Notes under the pieces: model-generated | What the model was told of the DNA's origin: nothing | Databases searched by the model: none | The model's input: the letters and a program-made list of their open reading frames with translations, nothing else | Position numbers and translations under genes: made by a program | Origin: Campylobacter showae | Lineage (GTDB): Bacteria > Campylobacterota > Campylobacteria > Campylobacterales > Campylobacteraceae | Direction: 5' to 3' | DNA: 64,000 bases | Assembly (NCBI RefSeq): GCF_900573985.1 | Contig: NZ_UWOK01000001.1 | Span: forward strand, 310,001-374,000 | Shown: piece after piece, positions 35,353 to 42,889 of the stretch | Layout: each line of letters begins with the position of its first letter | How positions within the stretch are numbered: the stretch's first letter is position 1

Positions 35353-35871
35353 TTAATCCCGAATAATCTTCGCCTTTGCCGTTATGCTCGCGATCTTTAG
35401 CTCGTAGATATTCATCGCCTTTAGCCCGTGAGCCGCCGCGACGTCAAAGGTTCGCATGTAGTTTGGCGTGTATTTTTCGCTAAGTAGCCGTAGCGCGTGC
35501 AGCCTCGCCGCCTCGTCCGTCACGACGTAGGCCTTGGTTACGGCGACGGCGGATTTGTATTCGGTCGTAAAGACCTTCGCGCCAAGCGCCTTGCCGTCGT
35601 CCTTGATCGCGTCTAGCTGCTCGTCCGTCAAAACCGGCACCCGCGCGTAACTCACGCAAACTAACGTCACGCTCTTGCCGTCTTTTAGCAGCTTTGCCTT
35701 AGAGCCTACGGGAGCGCCGTGCAAAAATACGCTCTCGCCCTCGCGCACGACCGAGATCGGCACGCTAAAAATCTCGCCCTCTTCACCAACGCAAGATATC
35801 GTGCCGTACTCGCACGCATCGATGATCGCAAGCCCCTCCTGCGCGCTTAGTTCTCTATCTTTTCGTCTCAT
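35353..35871 (-). CDS. Pyridoxamine 5'-phosphate oxidase-like (NimA-type) flavoprotein
   Basis: A 172-residue split-barrel protein (MRRKDRELSAQEGLAIIDACEYGTISC...) of the PNPOx-like family closest to NimA, which binds flavin (or haem) and in some bacteria reduces nitroimidazoles. Visible blocks are the N-terminal helix, the GTISCVGEEGEIFSVPIS strand pair, FLHGAPVGSKAKLLKDG and the C-terminal YTPNYMRTFDVAAAHGLKAMNIYELKI helix-strand. The ATG at 35871 is chosen because AAAGGCGG precedes it; a frame extending upstream to 36099 crosses the divergent gene and is not real. Physiological role unknown. Confidence 0.8.
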   Translation of the reverse strand: MRRKDRELSAQEGLAIIDACEYGTISCVGEEGEIFSVPISVVREGESVFLHGAPVGSKAKLLKDGKSVTLVCVSYARVPVLTDEQLDAIKDDGKALGAKVFTTEYKSAVAVTKAYVVTDEAARLHALRLLSEKYTPNYMRTFDVAAAHGLKAMNIYELKIASITAKAKIIRD

Positions 35872-35923
35872 TTTTCCGCCTTTAAATTTTTGAAAATTAT
35901 AAAATTTAAAACCTAAAAAAGTG

Positions 35924-35929
35924 TATAAT
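35924..35929 (+). promoter_or_regulatory. -10 box of the second DUF5339 gene
   Basis: TATAAT preceded by GTG, 22 bases before the ATG at 35952. Confidence 0.5.
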
Positions 35930-35951
35930 TTTACAAATTTAAAGGACGGCG

Positions 35952-36257
35952 ATGAGAAAAATATTGACATTTTGTGCTCTGGGCACACTGGTTTTAGGCG
36001 CTCAAAACGCGTGCGAGGAGTACGTAAAGCAAAGCAAAATTTACCTAAACGAGCTTTACGAAACAAAATCCAAGCAGCTAAAAGACGATCCGCAAGCATT
36101 TAGGCTGTTTGAGCTCAAATTTAGCGAGCTGCAAAAAGCTCAGGAGGGCCAAGCGGCGCTAATCATACAAAGCGGCGACGAGAAATTTTGCGAGCGCGAA
36201 TCGGCCAAGATAAAATCCGTGCTAGATGAAATGAGAGCAGAAAAGGCGCAAAAGTAG
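35952..36257 (+). CDS. Second DUF5339-type secreted protein
   Basis: A 101-residue protein with a short signal peptide (MRKILTFCALGTLVLGAQN) and a helical mature domain with two cysteines (NACEEYV, EKFCERES), the same layout as the protein at 34966 (Cys-Glu-Glu-Tyr at the start of the domain in both). Probably a diverged paralogue. Function unknown. AAAGGA precedes the ATG. The 36258-36469 spacer holds two short stems (GTAGAG/CTCTAC and TGCCA/TGGCA) and no gene. Confidence 0.7.
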   Translation: MRKILTFCALGTLVLGAQNACEEYVKQSKIYLNELYETKSKQLKDDPQAFRLFELKFSELQKAQEGQAALIIQSGDEKFCERESAKIKSVLDEMRAEKAQK

Positions 36258-36469
36258 GCCTGTTTTATAGAAAATTTGAGCCGCTTTTGCCGAGTAGAGT
36301 CAAAAGCTCTACAATCAAATTTGAAACCTGCCAAACCTAGTCTGGCAAGCTTTTGAATGCAAATTTGACGTAGCCCGGTGCAATCAAAACCGCATGCTTA
36401 CTAAATTTTGCAAACTCGCTTTAGCCAAATCATAAAAGCTCGTTTTGTCACGGCTCACATCAAAGCGCC

Positions 36470-37156
36470 CTAAACCGCGTTATTTAAATCCCAATCTATC
36501 GGCGCTTTGCCGTATTCGGCGAGATACAAATTCGCCTTTGAAAAGTGCCTGCAACCAAAAAATGCGCCGCGCGCTAACGGACTTGGATGAGCCGCCGTTA
36601 GTACAAGGTGTTTGTTAGCGTCGATGAGAGGGGTTTTGGCCTTAGCCGGGTTGCCCCAGAGCATGAAAACAACGTTCTGGGCGCGTTCGCTAAGCTTCCT
36701 GATTGCAGCGTCCGTAAACTCCTGCCAGCCGAAATTCGAGTGCGAGTTAGCCTGCCCTGCACTAACGCTTAGCGTCGCATTTAGCAGCAGTACGCCCTGC
36801 TTCGCCCAGTAGCTCAGATCGCCCGAGTTTGGTTCCGTTACGCCCAGATCGTCGCGGATTTCTTTATAGATATTGGCAAGACTTGGCGGGATTTTGACGC
36901 CGCGAGGCACGGAGAAGCTTAGCCCCATCGCCTGTCCCGCGCCGTGATATGGATCTTGCCCCAGGATCACGACTTTGACGGTGTTAAACGGCGTAAGATT
37001 AAAGGCGTTAAATATCAGCGCATTTGGCGGATATACCTCGCCGGCGGCCTTTGCTCGCAGGAAATTTTCCTTCACGCGGGCGAAATTCTCGCTCAAAAAC
37101 TCCTCTTTTAGCGCCTCTTTCCAGCTTGATTCGATTTGTATTTTATCGATCTGCAT
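36470..37156 (-). CDS. ung: Uracil-DNA glycosylase
   Basis: Removes uracil from DNA, the first step of base-excision repair. The 228 residues carry the family-1 motifs GQDPYHGAGQAMGLSF (water-activating Asp) and HPSPLA (catalytic His region), plus LLLNATLSV and VVFMLWGNPAK. Full length and intact. Secure. Confidence 0.96.
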   Translation of the reverse strand: MQIDKIQIESSWKEALKEEFLSENFARVKENFLRAKAAGEVYPPNALIFNAFNLTPFNTVKVVILGQDPYHGAGQAMGLSFSVPRGVKIPPSLANIYKEIRDDLGVTEPNSGDLSYWAKQGVLLLNATLSVSAGQANSHSNFGWQEFTDAAIRKLSERAQNVVFMLWGNPAKAKTPLIDANKHLVLTAAHPSPLARGAFFGCRHFSKANLYLAEYGKAPIDWDLNNAV

Positions 37157-37325
37157 GATTTTCCTTTGTAAATTTGCTCTTTTTCTTTACGATCATTTTA
37201 AGGCAAATTTACGAAATGATAGCCAAAAATATTTAAATTTAAGCGACTCAAGATGCGGTCATATTTAGACGCATTTATCTTGTTAAATTTTCAAAAAAGA
37301 GCAGGGCGGTTTTAAAAATTTGCTG

Positions 37326-37331
37326 TATAAT
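37326..37331 (+). promoter_or_regulatory. -10 box upstream of the YbaK-like gene
   Basis: TATAAT preceded by TGCTG (extended -10 TG), 30 bases before the ATG at 37362. Confidence 0.5.
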
Positions 37332-37361
37332 TTAAACTAAATTTTAAATAAAGGAACAACG

Positions 37362-37850
37362 ATGTCCGAGCAAATTTTTGAGAAGCTAAAAGAGCTGCTA
37401 AGCTCGCAAAATGCAGACTTTCGCACCGTATCTCACGCAAGTGCCAAAACCTCGGCCGAGGTTGCCGTAGTGCGCGGCACAGAGCTAGGGCAGGGGGCAA
37501 AAGCGCTCGTTTGCGTCGTAAAAGGCGGGGGTGCAAAGCGATATGTTTTAGCCGTACTGCCAGCGGACTACAAGGCTGATTTACAGCTCATCGCACACGC
37601 ACTGGGCGGCACTAGGGCAAGCCTAGCCAGCCCCGATGAGGTCATGCGACTCACCGACTGCGTCTTTGGTAGCGTTCCGCCGTTTAGCTTTCACGAGGAA
37701 CTGGAGCTGATCGCTGATCCGAGCCTATTTACGCGCTATGCCGAGCTCGCCTTTAATGCGGGTTTGCTAGATCACTCTATTATTTTAAATACAAAGGATT
37801 ATGAACGCATCGCGCGGCCGAGACTAGCCAAATTTGCGATGGTGGAGTGA
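37362..37850 (+). CDS. YbaK/EbsC-type aminoacyl-tRNA deacylase-like protein
   Basis: A 162-residue single-domain protein of the YbaK/ProX family that removes wrong amino acids from charged tRNAs. Family features are the N-terminal FRTVSHASAKTSAEVAVVRG block, the AKALVCVVKGGGAKRYVLAVLPAD strand pair with the conserved lysine, and the C-terminal DHSIILNTKDYERI segment. Which mischarged tRNA it edits is not evident. AAAGGAAC precedes the ATG. A DUF4209 pseudogene follows after 26 bases. Confidence 0.8.
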   Translation: MSEQIFEKLKELLSSQNADFRTVSHASAKTSAEVAVVRGTELGQGAKALVCVVKGGGAKRYVLAVLPADYKADLQLIAHALGGTRASLASPDEVMRLTDCVFGSVPPFSFHEELELIADPSLFTRYAELAFNAGLLDHSIILNTKDYERIARPRLAKFAMVE

Positions 37851-37876
37851 GAAATTTAGTTTAAAAAGGATGAAAT

Positions 37877-39648
37877 TTGATCGAAGAAATACATCAAACA
37901 ACAATAACTAAAGATGATTTTTTGGGTATAAACTTGGACGAAATACTCAAAGACGCAAAATATTTTGACGATTACAGTTTTAAATTTGCGGACTTGTTCG
38001 AGGAAAATTTTAGAAATGGAAATTTAAAAGCGAGCAAGGTATTTTATTTATTTAGAAATGCTTGCTCTATGGCCTTAAGACCCGGAAGTCTAAATGAGCC
38101 GTACGAGGCCGGGTGTATCGCAGGCGATTGCAGATCGGCGATATTAGAAGATTTTACCGAGCAGGATTTAAAATTTTTAGCGAGTATTTTGGATGAAATA
38201 ACCGATTGCAGACTAAAATCAAGGATAGCAGATATTTTATGGATTTTAAAAAGCCCTAAAAATATCAAATTTTTAGAGATCGCCGTAAATGAGTACTCGA
38301 AAATATCTCTAGAGCCAAAATTGGTAAATCAGTTTGAGATAAATGCGTTTGGGAGAGCTATCAGGCTATCTCGACTATCCGAAATCACAAAAAATCAATA
38401 CGCCGAAATATCGAATAAAATTTTAGAATGTTTTAATAAGGCGGAGCCAACCGATCAATACTACTGCTTAAGGATGTCGTATTTATTGGATATCGCGGAG
38501 CTGAACAGAAAACTGCAATCAAGCGTAGCTGAAAAATTAGAAAATTTTGCCGATACCTTTACAGAAGAGGAAGAATTTATAGCGGCTATAGACTATTATC
38601 AAGAGTCGCAAAAATGGTATAAGAAGCTCAAAAATAGCCGTAAAATAGCCGAAACCACACTCAAAATAGCTAATATCTTAATAGAAAAAGCAAAAGAAAT
38701 CGGCGCTATATCGTCAAAAATAGACCTAGAGCAAGCACTAAAAGAGCTCAGAAGCATTCCTGCAAAAGATAGAAATGAGCTCGGAATCGATCAAAAAATA
38801 GACGAGATACACAAGCTGATAGAGCAAAATAACCAAGATATTGGAAGCGAAATGAGCTTAATTGCTACCGATAAGATCGATATTTCGCGCTATAAAAATA
38901 ATGCAAAGCTAGCGGTAAAAGGCAAGCAACTATCTTAAGCGGTATTATGCCTAGCTAATATCACAGCAAATCCACTATATGAAGATATCAAAAAGTCATC
39001 CGAGAAACTTTTAAAGAAGCCTCTGTTTTCAAATTTTATTACTCAAATTTACGTAGATGCTGGCGGAAGAAAATTATCGCAAATAACTACAAAAGATGAT
39101 CGATTAAAACATGAAATGTACCAGCAATACCATATACATGTCGAGTTGACGGTAGACTGCAGTATATTGCCTGCGTTTTGGCAAATTTTAGAGGAGCATA
39201 GAGTGTCTATGCGCTGCATTTATAATATCTGCAAAAACTCTAGCGTAGTTCCTGCAGACAGGGTAGACATCTGGGCGCAAGGTTTATATTACGGTTTTGA
39301 TAGAGACTTTTTGGTTTCAAGCCATTTGCTGATACCTCAAATAGAGCATTTAGCGAGAATTTTACTGCAACAAGAAAAAATCCCTACGACTACTATCGAT
39401 GAATGCGGCGTAGAATCGGAAAAAGCATAAACTCGCTTTTACAAGAACCAAAAATATATGAATTGCTCGGGAGAGATTTGACGGAAGAACTAAAATTTCT
39501 ACTAACGGAGCCGATGGGGCTAAACTACAGAAATAAAATATGTCACGGGCTGGTCAGCGAATCCCCAAACAGTGTCGATATTTATATTTGGTGGCTTTGC
39601 CTTAAGCTAGTGGTTAATAATTGTGTTTTATTTGAGGGCATTTACTAG
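37877..39648 (+). pseudogene. Broken DUF4209-type HEPN-like gene
   Basis: Three pieces together make a normal-looking protein of about 590 residues. The frame starts at TTG 37877 (AAAAAGGA upstream), runs to TAA at 38936-38938, and continues in the same frame with clear coding character (ANITANPLYEDIKKS, HVELTVDCSILPAFWQILEEH, QGLYYGFDRDF) to 39430. It then must shift by one base at an A5 run (39420-39424) to reach the C-terminal part ending at 39648. That part holds RNKICHG, the RNXXXHG motif that defines DUF4209, with the RX4H spacing of HEPN RNases. One nonsense and one frameshift lesion imply decay unless either is a sequencing error or is suppressed. The N-terminal 350 residues are helical and repeat-like. 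AT-rich relative to neighbours; possibly a decayed defence or stress gene. Confidence 0.75.
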
Positions 39649-39775
39649 ATTTTGCTTACTCTAGTTTATAAATAAAATACGTAATAAAATCAAGAAAAAT
39701 TATTTAAATTTGCAAAAATATAACTAGAAGATTAAAAATATTAATATATTGGAGATTAGTATATTATTTAGATAA

Positions 39776-39865
39776 TGGCCGGGAGATAGGGATTCGAACC
39801 CCAGGAGGCTTTCACACCTCAACGGTTTTCAAGACCGCCGCTTTCGACCGCTCAGCCATCTCCCG
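39776..39865 (-). tRNA. tRNA-Ser (TGA)
   Basis: A 90-base class II tRNA with CCA encoded: acceptor CGGGAGA/TCTCCCG, anticodon loop CTTGAAA (anticodon TGA), long variable arm, T-arm GGTTCGAATCC, discriminator G. Confidence 0.94.
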
Positions 39866-39895
39866 CAAAAATATTTTGGCTAATTATAGCCAAAT

Positions 39896-40051
39896 TTATT
39901 CGGTTTTTTCCTTAACATAGGAAGCGCCTTTGTTGACTTTTTCCTTTGACCATTCAACGGCGTTATTTGTATCTTCTTTGGCTCCGCGCCAAGTATTTGA
40001 ACAGCCAACCATAAACAAAGTAGCAGATAATAGCACTAGTAAATAACGCAT
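39896..40051 (-). CDS. Entericidin-like small lipoprotein
   Basis: A 51-residue protein: MRYLLVLLSATLFMVGC lipoprotein signal with lipobox MVGC (Cys17), then a short polar helical tail (WRGAKEDTNNAVEWSKEKVNK). Size and the NTWRGAKEDT-type start of the mature part resemble entericidin A/B lipoproteins. AAGGAGAG lies 4 bases before the ATG. It sits between tRNA-Ser and tRNA-Cys. Role unknown; entericidins are linked to envelope stress in enterobacteria. Confidence 0.7.
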   Translation of the reverse strand: MRYLLVLLSATLFMVGCSNTWRGAKEDTNNAVEWSKEKVNKGASYVKEKTE

Positions 40052-40070
40052 TTTCTCTCCTTATAATTTT

Positions 40071-40144
40071 TGGAGGCGACACCCGGATTCGAACCGGGGA
40101 TCAAAGCTTTGCAGGCTCATGCCTTACCACTTGGCTATGTCGCC
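40071..40144 (-). tRNA. tRNA-Cys (GCA)
   Basis: A 74-base tRNA with encoded CCA: acceptor GGCGACA/TGTCGCC, anticodon loop CTGCAAA (anticodon GCA), T-arm GGTTCGAATCC. Weak top pair in the anticodon stem. Confidence 0.93.
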
Positions 40145-40154
40145 CAAAAGTCAA

Positions 40155-40241
40155 TGGTGCCCGAAACCGGACTTGAACCGGTACGGTAAAAAATACCGAG
40201 GGATTTTAAGTCCCTTGCGTCTACCATTCCGCCACCCGGGC
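40155..40241 (-). tRNA. tRNA-Leu (TAA)
   Basis: An 87-base class II tRNA: acceptor GCCCGGG/TTCGGGC with two G-T pairs, anticodon stem AGGGA/TCCCT with loop CTTAAAA (anticodon TAA), variable arm CGGTATTTTTTACCG, CCA encoded. Confidence 0.94.
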
Positions 40242-40266
40242 AAAAATTCCCTAAATTTAAAACCGA

Positions 40267-40341
40267 TGGAGCGGGAAACGAGATTCGAACTCGCGACCCC
40301 AACCTTGGCAAGGTTGTGCTCTACCCCTGAGCTATTCCCGC
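40267..40341 (-). tRNA. tRNA-Gly (GCC)
   Basis: A 75-base tRNA: acceptor GCGGGAA/TTCCCGC, anticodon stem CAACC/GGTTG with loop TTGCCAA (anticodon GCC), T-arm GTTCGAATC, CCA encoded. Confidence 0.94.
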
Positions 40342-40432
40342 ATTTTTGTTTGAGAAATGTGATTTTAGCTGATTTTTGCTTAAAATTTTATTTTATTTCA
40401 TCAAATTTCAAAATTTCGTAAGATAAAAATGA

Positions 40433-40438
40433 TATAAT
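40433..40438 (+). promoter_or_regulatory. -10 box of tRNA-Ala
   Basis: TATAAT 21 bases before the tRNA-Ala 5' end, preceded by an AT-rich stretch. Confidence 0.55.
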
Positions 40439-40459
40439 TCCAAAATATTTTCGACAATT

Positions 40460-40535
<76 letters not shown>

Positions 40536-40673
40536 TCTTTAAATTTCTTCCTCAAATTTTACATCATCAAAAACTTTGATTATTTTATGTTTTATGGTTA
40601 ATATCTCAATCCTTAAAAATAGTATTTTAAGCTTGCTTGTGTTAGTATCGGCAAAATTTAGCACGGGAAAAAG

Positions 40674-41369
40674 ATGCAAGATTACTCCATTTTAGACGTT
40701 TTATCCAATAAAAAAGTCCTTTGTTTAGAGGATGAACCTTATATATTAAAAAATATGATCGACTCCCTCGAGCTGTTTTTTGCCGAAGTAAAAGGCGTAA
40801 GCGACGGCATCGAGGCGCTAGATGAGGCTATGAGCGGCTCATATGACGCGCTCGTCCTTGACGTCAGCGTCCCGCACATGGACGGACTAGAGGTAGCTAA
40901 AAAGATCCGCTGCGCAAACCACAAAATCCCTATTGTCATCATCTCAAGCCATACCGAGCAGGAGTATCTGTGGCGCGCAGTAGAGCTAAAGATCACGAGA
41001 TATCTATCAAAGCCTTACGACAAAGATACGTTTATAAAAGCGCTAGAAGACGTCGCGATGGAGCTCATCGACCATACGCCGATGTTTAGTATCAACGACG
41101 AGCTCAAATACGACTTTAGCAAAAAAATCATATATATAAAGGAAGAGGCCTGTCGCCTCTCCAAAAGCGAAAGCAAGCTTTTGGAGTATTTTTTAAACAA
41201 CAAAAATCAAACGATCACTTACGAGCAGCTGTTTGACTACATGTGGGAATTTGAACAGCCGACCAAAGAAGCCATCAAAACCATAGTAAAAGAACTGCGC
41301 CGAAAAATCGGCAAGGACACGATCAGAAATTTATACGGCGTAGGATATCTATGTGAAGTCCAAATTTAA
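40674..41369 (+). CDS. OmpR-type response regulator of the mcc locus (MccR-like)
   Basis: A 231-residue regulator: receiver domain with acidic pocket (LEDEPY, residues 19-23), phospho-acceptor D63 in LVLDVSVPHMDG, and KP near residue 112; then a winged-helix DNA-binding domain ending TIRNLYGVGYLCEV. The sensor-kinase gene overlaps its end by 17 bases, so the two form a two-component pair. It lies directly upstream of mccA. W. succinogenes has a two-component system (MccR/MccS) controlling its mcc cluster, and this pair occupies the equivalent position; orthology is inferred. Confidence 0.85.
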   Translation: MQDYSILDVLSNKKVLCLEDEPYILKNMIDSLELFFAEVKGVSDGIEALDEAMSGSYDALVLDVSVPHMDGLEVAKKIRCANHKIPIVIISSHTEQEYLWRAVELKITRYLSKPYDKDTFIKALEDVAMELIDHTPMFSINDELKYDFSKKIIYIKEEACRLSKSESKLLEYFLNNKNQTITYEQLFDYMWEFEQPTKEAIKTIVKELRRKIGKDTIRNLYGVGYLCEVQI

Positions 41370-42792
41370 ATTTATCATCCTGCTGCTCGTCGTTTTGTAC
41401 GGCGCCATTACAGTTTTGGTTTTTAACTTTTACCGCGATCTCGCACTAAAAGACGCCAAGCAGGAGGCAGTTTACGTGCTAGATGCGATGAACGGCATAC
41501 GCGACTACATCTCTACCGTCCAGCGCCCGCTCATAGATGAGTTAAAAGATCACGGCGCGATAGACAAAGACCTTTTTGACCCCAGACTCATGTCCTCATC
41601 CTACATCACGCGTCAAATTTACAAAATCCAGCTCGCCAAAAAAAATATAAACTACGACTACAGGCTAACGGCGACAAACCCGCTAAATCCCGAACACGAA
41701 GGCACGGAATTCGAAAATGAAATTTTAGAAGGGTTTAAGGAGGGCAAATACGAGGTCTACTCTGACGTAATCAAAGACCAAAACGCCTCGTACTTTTTCG
41801 TCGGCCTTCCGATCAAAAACTCCCACCCGTCCTGCGTCGAGTGCCACAACATAAACAGCGCGCCTAAAAAAATGCTCGAACAATACGGAAATTTAAATAA
41901 TTTCGAGGGCAAAGTCGGCGACACGATAGCGATGGTGAGCTTTAAAATCCCGGTAAAAAGCATTTTGCTTTATCATAAACAAGAATTTATCGTTAGCGGC
42001 GTGGCGATCACGGCGATCTTTGCGGCGTTTTTATTTTTCGTTTATAAAATCCACAAAGGCAACGAAAAAACCAAACTGCAAAACGAGCTTTTGATGATAA
42101 ATCAAAGCCGTCTAGCCTCCATGGGCGAAATGATCGGCAACATCTCGCACCAGTGGCGTCAGCCTCTAGCGCAGATCAGCTCGACTTTGGTAAATTTGGA
42201 GCTTTACTCCGAGCGAGGCAAGCTAAGCGAGCAGAGGCTAAAAGAGGCCATCGAAGAGGCAAACGAGCAGGTCAAATTTATGTCCGGCACTATCGAGGAT
42301 TTTAAAAATTTCTTTAATCCAAATATGCCAAAGAGCGAATTTGACGTAAAACAGGCCATAGAACAAGCTTGTAAAATTTTAAACGCGATGCTCAAAAGGC
42401 ACGTCATCGACGTAAAAGTCGAGATAAAAGAAAATTTTACGCTTTACGGAAATATAAACGAGCTCATTCAAATTTTAATCAACGTCATGAATAACGCCAA
42501 AGAAGCATTTTTAAATCTACCGCAAGAGCGGGCGCAAGCAAACCGACGGCAAATTGTAATAACCGCCCTTTTACAAAACGGAGAACGCGCGATCACGCTC
42601 GAAAATAACGCCGGCAATATAAATAAAGCGGTGATAAATAAAATTTTCAAGCCGCATTTTACTACGAAAAAGTCAGGCAGCGGGCTTGGGCTATATATGA
42701 GTAAGGTGATAGCCGAAAAAAATAACGCCCGAATTTACGCGCAAAATATAAATAACGGCGTAGTATTTACTATTAAATTTAAAAATTCATAA
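41353..42792 (+). CDS. Sensor histidine kinase with periplasmic DUF3365 c-haem domain (MccS-like)
   Basis: A 479-residue membrane sensor starting at GTG. Layout: N-terminal TM helix (FIILLLVVLYGAITVLVF), periplasmic DUF3365/Tll0287-like domain (about 35-205) carrying a c-type haem motif CVECH at residues 161-165, second TM helix (VSGVAITAIFAAFLFFVY), then the kinase core with phospho-acceptor H266 in GNISHQWRQPLAQI, N-box NVMNNAKEAF and G-box GSGLGLYMSK. A covalently bound haem suggests redox or ligand sensing in the periplasm, for example sulfite or redox state. Pairs with the overlapping response regulator and precedes the mcc genes. Confidence 0.88.
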   Translation: MKSKFKFIILLLVVLYGAITVLVFNFYRDLALKDAKQEAVYVLDAMNGIRDYISTVQRPLIDELKDHGAIDKDLFDPRLMSSSYITRQIYKIQLAKKNINYDYRLTATNPLNPEHEGTEFENEILEGFKEGKYEVYSDVIKDQNASYFFVGLPIKNSHPSCVECHNINSAPKKMLEQYGNLNNFEGKVGDTIAMVSFKIPVKSILLYHKQEFIVSGVAITAIFAAFLFFVYKIHKGNEKTKLQNELLMINQSRLASMGEMIGNISHQWRQPLAQISSTLVNLELYSERGKLSEQRLKEAIEEANEQVKFMSGTIEDFKNFFNPNMPKSEFDVKQAIEQACKILNAMLKRHVIDVKVEIKENFTLYGNINELIQILINVMNNAKEAFLNLPQERAQANRRQIVITALLQNGERAITLENNAGNINKAVINKIFKPHFTTKKSGSGLGLYMSKVIAEKNNARIYAQNINNGVVFTIKFKNS

Positions 42793-42804
42793 TTTATTAA
42801 ATTT

Positions 42805-42826
42805 CCCCTTTTTTCGCCCCCTTTTT
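42805..42826 (+). promoter_or_regulatory. Tandem CCCCTTTTT boxes upstream of mccA
   Basis: Two copies of CCCCTTTTT (42805-42813 and 42818-42826), 13 bases apart, lie 64 bases before the mccA ATG. Direct repeats in this position could be the binding site of the adjacent response regulator. The sequence is low-complexity, so caution is due. No clear TATAAT follows, consistent with activator dependence. Confidence 0.3.
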
Positions 42827-42889
42827 ACGATAGCATTATCAGTATGAAATCTTTTTGATTTTAGATCCAAAATTTATAAGGAGGGCGCA

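Noticed and set aside
40119..40421. 100-codon plus-strand ORF
   Set aside because: It runs antisense through the Cys, Leu and Gly tRNA genes and has no independent support.
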